Shown here: positions 30,623 through 33,975 of the stretch, one piece after another | Position numbering within the stretch: the first letter of the stretch is position 1 | Layout of the letters: each line of letters opens with the position of its first letter | Source of the DNA: Streptomyces mayonensis | GTDB lineage: Bacteria; Actinomycetota; Actinomycetes; Streptomycetales; Streptomycetaceae | Assembly (NCBI RefSeq): GCF_018982965.1 | Contig: NZ_JACBYP010000087.1 | Location: 1 to 33,975 of the forward strand | Length of the DNA: 33,975 nucleotides | Reading direction: 5' to 3' | Notes under the pieces: model-generated | What the model saw: only the letters and a program-made list of their open reading frames with translations | Databases searched by the model: none | Told to the model about the DNA's origin: nothing | Made by a program: the position numbers and the translations under genes

Positions 30623-33600
30623 GTGTCTAAAGAACCGTCCGGCGGCGAACTTCAGGTGGACAGCATCGCGGTCGTCGGTGTGTCGTGCTGGGCGCCGAAC
30701 GCGACCGGCCTCACGGCTTTCCGGCGCCTGCTGAGCGCTGACGCCCCCCGGGCCGGCGCCGAGCGGGGCGCGGGCGGCGGCACCGGCGGAGCCGTCCCGT
30801 TCGACGCGGAGTTCTTCGGGCTCACCGCGAGCGAGGCCGACGCCCTCGGCCCGCGCGGACGACTGCTGCTCGAACTGGCCTGGGAGGCACTGGAGGACGC
30901 CGCCATCGTCCCCGCCGCGCTGCGCGGGACTCCGGCCGCAGTGTTCGTCTCCGCGTCCGGCGACGACGCGGACGCGATCTCCGGCAGCTTCGGGCTCGGC
31001 GGCCCGAGCCTCACCCTGGACCCGGACTCCTCCCCTTCGTCCGCCGCTCTCGGCCGGGCCTGCGAGAGCCTGCGCAGCGGCGAGAGCACCACCGCGCTCG
31101 TCGCGGGCCCGCTCGTGACACCGGCTCCGGGCGACGCGCCCAGCCCCGGCGAGGGCGCCCCCGACTCCGACACCCTCGGCGGTGACGGCGCCGCCGTCGT
31201 CGTACTCAAGCCCTTGAGCCGTGCCCTGGCGGACGGCGACCGCGTCCACGGAGTCATCGCGGGCGGCACCACCTGGGAGGACGACGACCCCGCGGCAGAA
31301 GTCACCCGTGTCCTCACGGCACTGCTGGGCCCCGGTGACCGGGAGCAGGCGCCCCACCACATCGTCGAGGCGGCCCCGCCCCGTGAGCAGGTCGCCGTCG
31401 ACCGGGCCGGGACTGTCGACGGCGGCGTGCCGTCCGTGGTCCCCTGGCCGCTGTCGGGACACACCGCCTCGGCACTGCGCCGTCAGGCGGCCGCCCTGCT
31501 CGCCCGGGTCGAGGGCGACCCTGCCGTGCGCCCCCAGGACATCGGCTGGTCCCTGGCGACCGGACGCACCGCCTTCGCCCACCGGGCCGTCGCGCTCGGC
31601 GGCAGCCGGGAGGAACTGCTGGCCGCACTGCGGGAGGTGGCCGACGGACACACGTTCGGCGGACCCCTCGCCGGGCCGGACGGCAGCCGTACCGCCTTCG
31701 TCTTCCCCGACACCGCGGAGAGCACCGACCCCGCCCGCCTCGTCGAGTCGGCGGCCGAACTCTGGGAGGCCTCACCGGTCTTCGGCGCCCGCATGGCCGA
31801 ATGCGCCGAGGCCATGGCCGAGTTCGCGGACTGGCGGCTCACCGAGGTGGTCCGGGGCACCCAGGGCCCCTCGCCGGCCGACTCGCCCGAGATCGCGCGG
31901 GCCCTGCGATTCGCGCACACGGTGGCGCTCGCCGAGGTGTGGCGCTCCTACGGTGTGGTGCCGCACCGGATCGTGGCGGAGACCGGCGGGGCCGAGGCCG
32001 CCGCCTGCGTCGCGGGAGCACTCCCGCTGCGCGACGCCGTACGCTCCGTCGTGTCCGAGCCCCGGCAGCCGGTGCACCTGTCGCCGGGGGAGGGCTCCGT
32101 ACCCTGCCACCCGGCGGCCGGGGACAGCCTCCAGGAAGCCGTCCGTGCCGTACTGGACGACGGCGTCACCGTCTTCGTGGAGATGTCGCCCCACCCCGTG
32201 CTGGCCGGCGAACTCATGCGGACCGCCGCGGACATGGACCGGTCCTGCGCCGTCATCGGCTCCCTGCGCGACACCGAGCCCGCCTGGCGCCGACTGACGG
32301 CCGCACTGGCAGAGGCGTTCGTGAAGGGCGTGGCCGTCGACTGGCGGTACTCCTTCGAGGGCAGCGACGCGCACCGGGTGGACCTGCCTTCCTATGCCTT
32401 CCCGCGGACGGAGCCCGGGGCCCGGAAGCCGCGCCCGGACGCCGCCCCGGCGAGCCCGGACGCGGCGCCCGCCGCCTCCGCCTCCGCCTCCGCGGACGGT
32501 GCCGCCGGGGCGGGCGCGCAACGGACCGGCAAGGAACTGGTACGGCTCGTACTCGCCCACGCCACGGCCGTCCTCGACCACGAGGAACTCGGCCTCGCCG
32601 AGCGGAGCGTGTCGTTCAAGGACCTCGGCTTCGACTCGCAGGCGGCGATGTCCGTGACCAACCGGCTCGCCGAGGCGACCGGCCTGCGACTGCCCGCCAC
32701 GTTGCTCTACGACCACCCCACCCCCGAAGCGGTGGCGGGCTACCTGGAGGACCTGCGCAACGGGGTCACCCGCAAACCGAGCCAGGCACCGGCGGAGGCG
32801 GCACCGGCTCCCCGCCGCGTCCGCCAGGACGAACCGATCGCCATCATCGGCATGGCCTGCCGGTACCCCGGAGGGGTGGACTCCCCGGAGGGCCTGTGGC
32901 AGGTCGTGGCCGAGGGACGCGACGTCATCTCCTCCTTCCCCACGGACCGCGGCTGGGACGAGGACGTCTACGACCCGGACCCGGAGAGCTCCGGACGCAG
33001 CTACACGCGAAACGGCGGATTCCTCTACGACGTGGGCGACTTCGACGCCGCGTTCTTCGGGATCGCGCCCCGTGACGCGCTGGCCATGGACCCGCAGCAG
33101 CGGCTGCTGCTGGAGATCGCCTGGGAGGCCGTCGAGCGGGCGAAGCTCGACCCGCGCGACCTCCACGGATCGCGCACCGGCGTGTTCATCGGCGCGCTCG
33201 CCCCGGACTACGGCCCCCGCACGCACGAGGCCCCGCAGGACGTCGAGGGGCACGTACTGACCGGCACCCAGACCAGTGTCGTCTCCGGGCGCATCGCGTA
33301 CCACCTCGGACTGACCGGGCCCGCCCTCACCATCGACACCGCCTGCTCCTCGTCCCTCGTGGCACTGCACACGGCGATGCGCTCCCTGCGCACACAGGAG
33401 TCCGGCATGGCGTTGGCCGGCGGTTCGACCGTCATGGCCACACCCGGCCTGTTCATGGAGTTCTCGCGACAGCGGGGCCTGGCCCCGGACGGCCGGTGCA
33501 AAGCGTTCGCGGCGGCCGCGGACGGCACGGGCTTCGCCGAGGGAGCGGCGGTGCTGCTGCTGGAGCGGCTGTCGGACGCCCGTCGGCTGGGGCACGAGGT

Positions 33601-33975
33601 GCTGGGCGTGCTGCGGGGCTCCGCGGTCAATCAGGACGGTGCGTCCAACGGCCTGACGGCGCCGAACGGACCGTCGCAGGAACGCGTGATCCGTGACGCC
33701 CTCGCTGATGCGGGCCTGGCTCCGGGTGACGTGGACGTGGTGGAGGCGCACGGTACGGGGACCCGGCTGGGTGATCCGATCGAGGCTCAGGCGTTGCAGG
33801 CGACCTACGGTGCGGGGCGTGAGCGGGAGCGGCCGCTGTATCTGGGTTCGTTGAAGTCGAACATCGGTCACAGCCAGGCGGCTGCGGGCGTCGCCGGCGT
33901 GATCAAGATGGTGCAGGCGATGCGGCACGGTGTCATGCCGCGTACGTTGCACGTCGACGAGCCGACTCCGCATGT
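30623..33975 (+). CDS. Type I modular polyketide synthase, first gene (decayed loading module, start of module 1; runs off the window)
   Basis: An uninterrupted frame of 1117 codons runs from GTG 30623 (GGGAGA 5 bases upstream) past the window end. Residues 13 to about 250 are a shortened KS: the expected TACSSS region reads LDPDSSPSS, with S136 at the Cys position, and neither HGTGT nor KxNIGH is present. A KS-AT linker follows (PLSGHTASALRRQAAALLA). Residues about 357-590 are an AT remnant in which GHSQGE reads AETGGA (T454) and about 100 residues are missing. The ACP at about 640-715 is normal, with S672 in GFDSQ for phosphopantetheine. Module 1 starts at about 737 with a complete KS as far as seen: C908, H1043 (HGTGT), K1078 and H1083 (KSNIGH). 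The loading module therefore cannot choose its own starter. Confidence 0.93.
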   Translation, partial: MSKEPSGGELQVDSIAVVGVSCWAPNATGLTAFRRLLSADAPRAGAERGAGGGTGGAVPFDAEFFGLTASEADALGPRGRLLLELAWEALEDAAIVPAALRGTPAAVFVSASGDDADAISGSFGLGGPSLTLDPDSSPSSAALGRACESLRSGESTTALVAGPLVTPAPGDAPSPGEGAPDSDTLGGDGAAVVVLKPLSRALADGDRVHGVIAGGTTWEDDDPAAEVTRVLTALLGPGDREQAPHHIVEAAPPREQVAVDRAGTVDGGVPSVVPWPLSGHTASALRRQAAALLARVEGDPAVRPQDIGWSLATGRTAFAHRAVALGGSREELLAALREVADGHTFGGPLAGPDGSRTAFVFPDTAESTDPARLVESAAELWEASPVFGARMAECAEAMAEFADWRLTEVVRGTQGPSPADSPEIARALRFAHTVALAEVWRSYGVVPHRIVAETGGAEAAACVAGALPLRDAVRSVVSEPRQPVHLSPGEGSVPCHPAAGDSLQEAVRAVLDDGVTVFVEMSPHPVLAGELMRTAADMDRSCAVIGSLRDTEPAWRRLTAALAEAFVKGVAVDWRYSFEGSDAHRVDLPSYAFPRTEPGARKPRPDAAPASPDAAPAASASASADGAAGAGAQRTGKELVRLVLAHATAVLDHEELGLAERSVSFKDLGFDSQAAMSVTNRLAEATGLRLPATLLYDHPTPEAVAGYLEDLRNGVTRKPSQAPAEAAPAPRRVRQDEPIAIIGMACRYPGGVDSPEGLWQVVAEGRDVISSFPTDRGWDEDVYDPDPESSGRSYTRNGGFLYDVGDFDAAFFGIAPRDALAMDPQQRLLLEIAWEAVERAKLDPRDLHGSRTGVFIGALAPDYGPRTHEAPQDVEGHVLTGTQTSVVSGRIAYHLGLTGPALTIDTACSSSLVALHTAMRSLRTQESGMALAGGSTVMATPGLFMEFSRQRGLAPDGRCKAFAAAADGTGFAEGAAVLLLERLSDARRLGHEVLGVLRGSAVNQDGASNGLTAPNGPSQERVIRDALADAGLAPGDVDVVEAHGTGTRLGDPIEAQALQATYGAGRERERPLYLGSLKSNIGHSQAAAGVAGVIKMVQAMRHGVMPRTLHVDEPTPH

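Noticed and set aside
31772..33973. Long open frame on the minus strand opposite the PKS gene
   Set aside because: Its translation is Arg/Gly/Ala/Val-rich without any family motif, and the opposite strand is an unmistakable PKS; it is an antisense shadow caused by high GC in third positions.

Overview
The window looks like chromosomal DNA of Streptomyces or a close actinomycete relative. Base composition is very GC-rich with G or C in nearly every third codon position. GTG and TTG starts are common, many genes overlap as ATGA, and the window ends inside a modular type I polyketide synthase (PKS). I saw no tRNA, rRNA, CRISPR array or intact insertion sequence, and I noticed no in-frame TTA codon in the polyketide genes.

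Left edge (1-4333): the broken C-terminal end of a pirin gene, a stretch of non-coding or decayed DNA, a gene for a secreted protein of unknown function (711-1727) and a leftward ABC half-transporter (1888-3837).

Catabolic block (4334-22657): a long, mostly rightward set of genes. It starts with a divergent 5-oxoprolinase-type complex (pxpABC), an aminotransferase, an MHS-type transporter, a degenerate M24 peptidase homologue and an aldo/keto reductase. It continues with two D-2-hydroxyacid dehydrogenases, five short-chain dehydrogenases, a TIM-barrel isomerase, an idonate-dehydrogenase-like alcohol dehydrogenase, an RraA-type aldolase, a 3-hydroxyisobutyrate-dehydrogenase-like enzyme and a LysR regulator. 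Together they suggest import of a cyclic amide or sugar-acid-like compound, ring opening, deamination, a series of redox steps and aldol cleavage. The substrate cannot be named from sequence. Shared upstream motifs (a 12-bp and a 10-bp identity) hint at joint control of separate transcription units.

A PadR regulator and its HAAS-type membrane partner (22726-23669), with a perfect palindrome across the PadR start codon, separate the catabolic block from the next region.

Biosynthetic gene cluster edge (23761-33975): a class III aminotransferase, an FAD monooxygenase resembling polyether epoxidases, an SDR, an acyl-CoA dehydrogenase, a KASIII-like protein and the start of a modular PKS. The first PKS module has a decayed, shortened KS and AT (Cys to Ser, GHSQGE to AETGGA) but an intact ACP. 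The adjacent KASIII-like protein has a Ser-His-Asp arrangement typical of acyl-transferring rather than condensing members. The simplest reading is that the starter unit is made by the small enzymes and placed on the loading ACP in trans by this protein. Paired GGTAAT heptamers at 11-bp spacing in two divergent promoter regions suggest a pathway-specific activator encoded outside the window.
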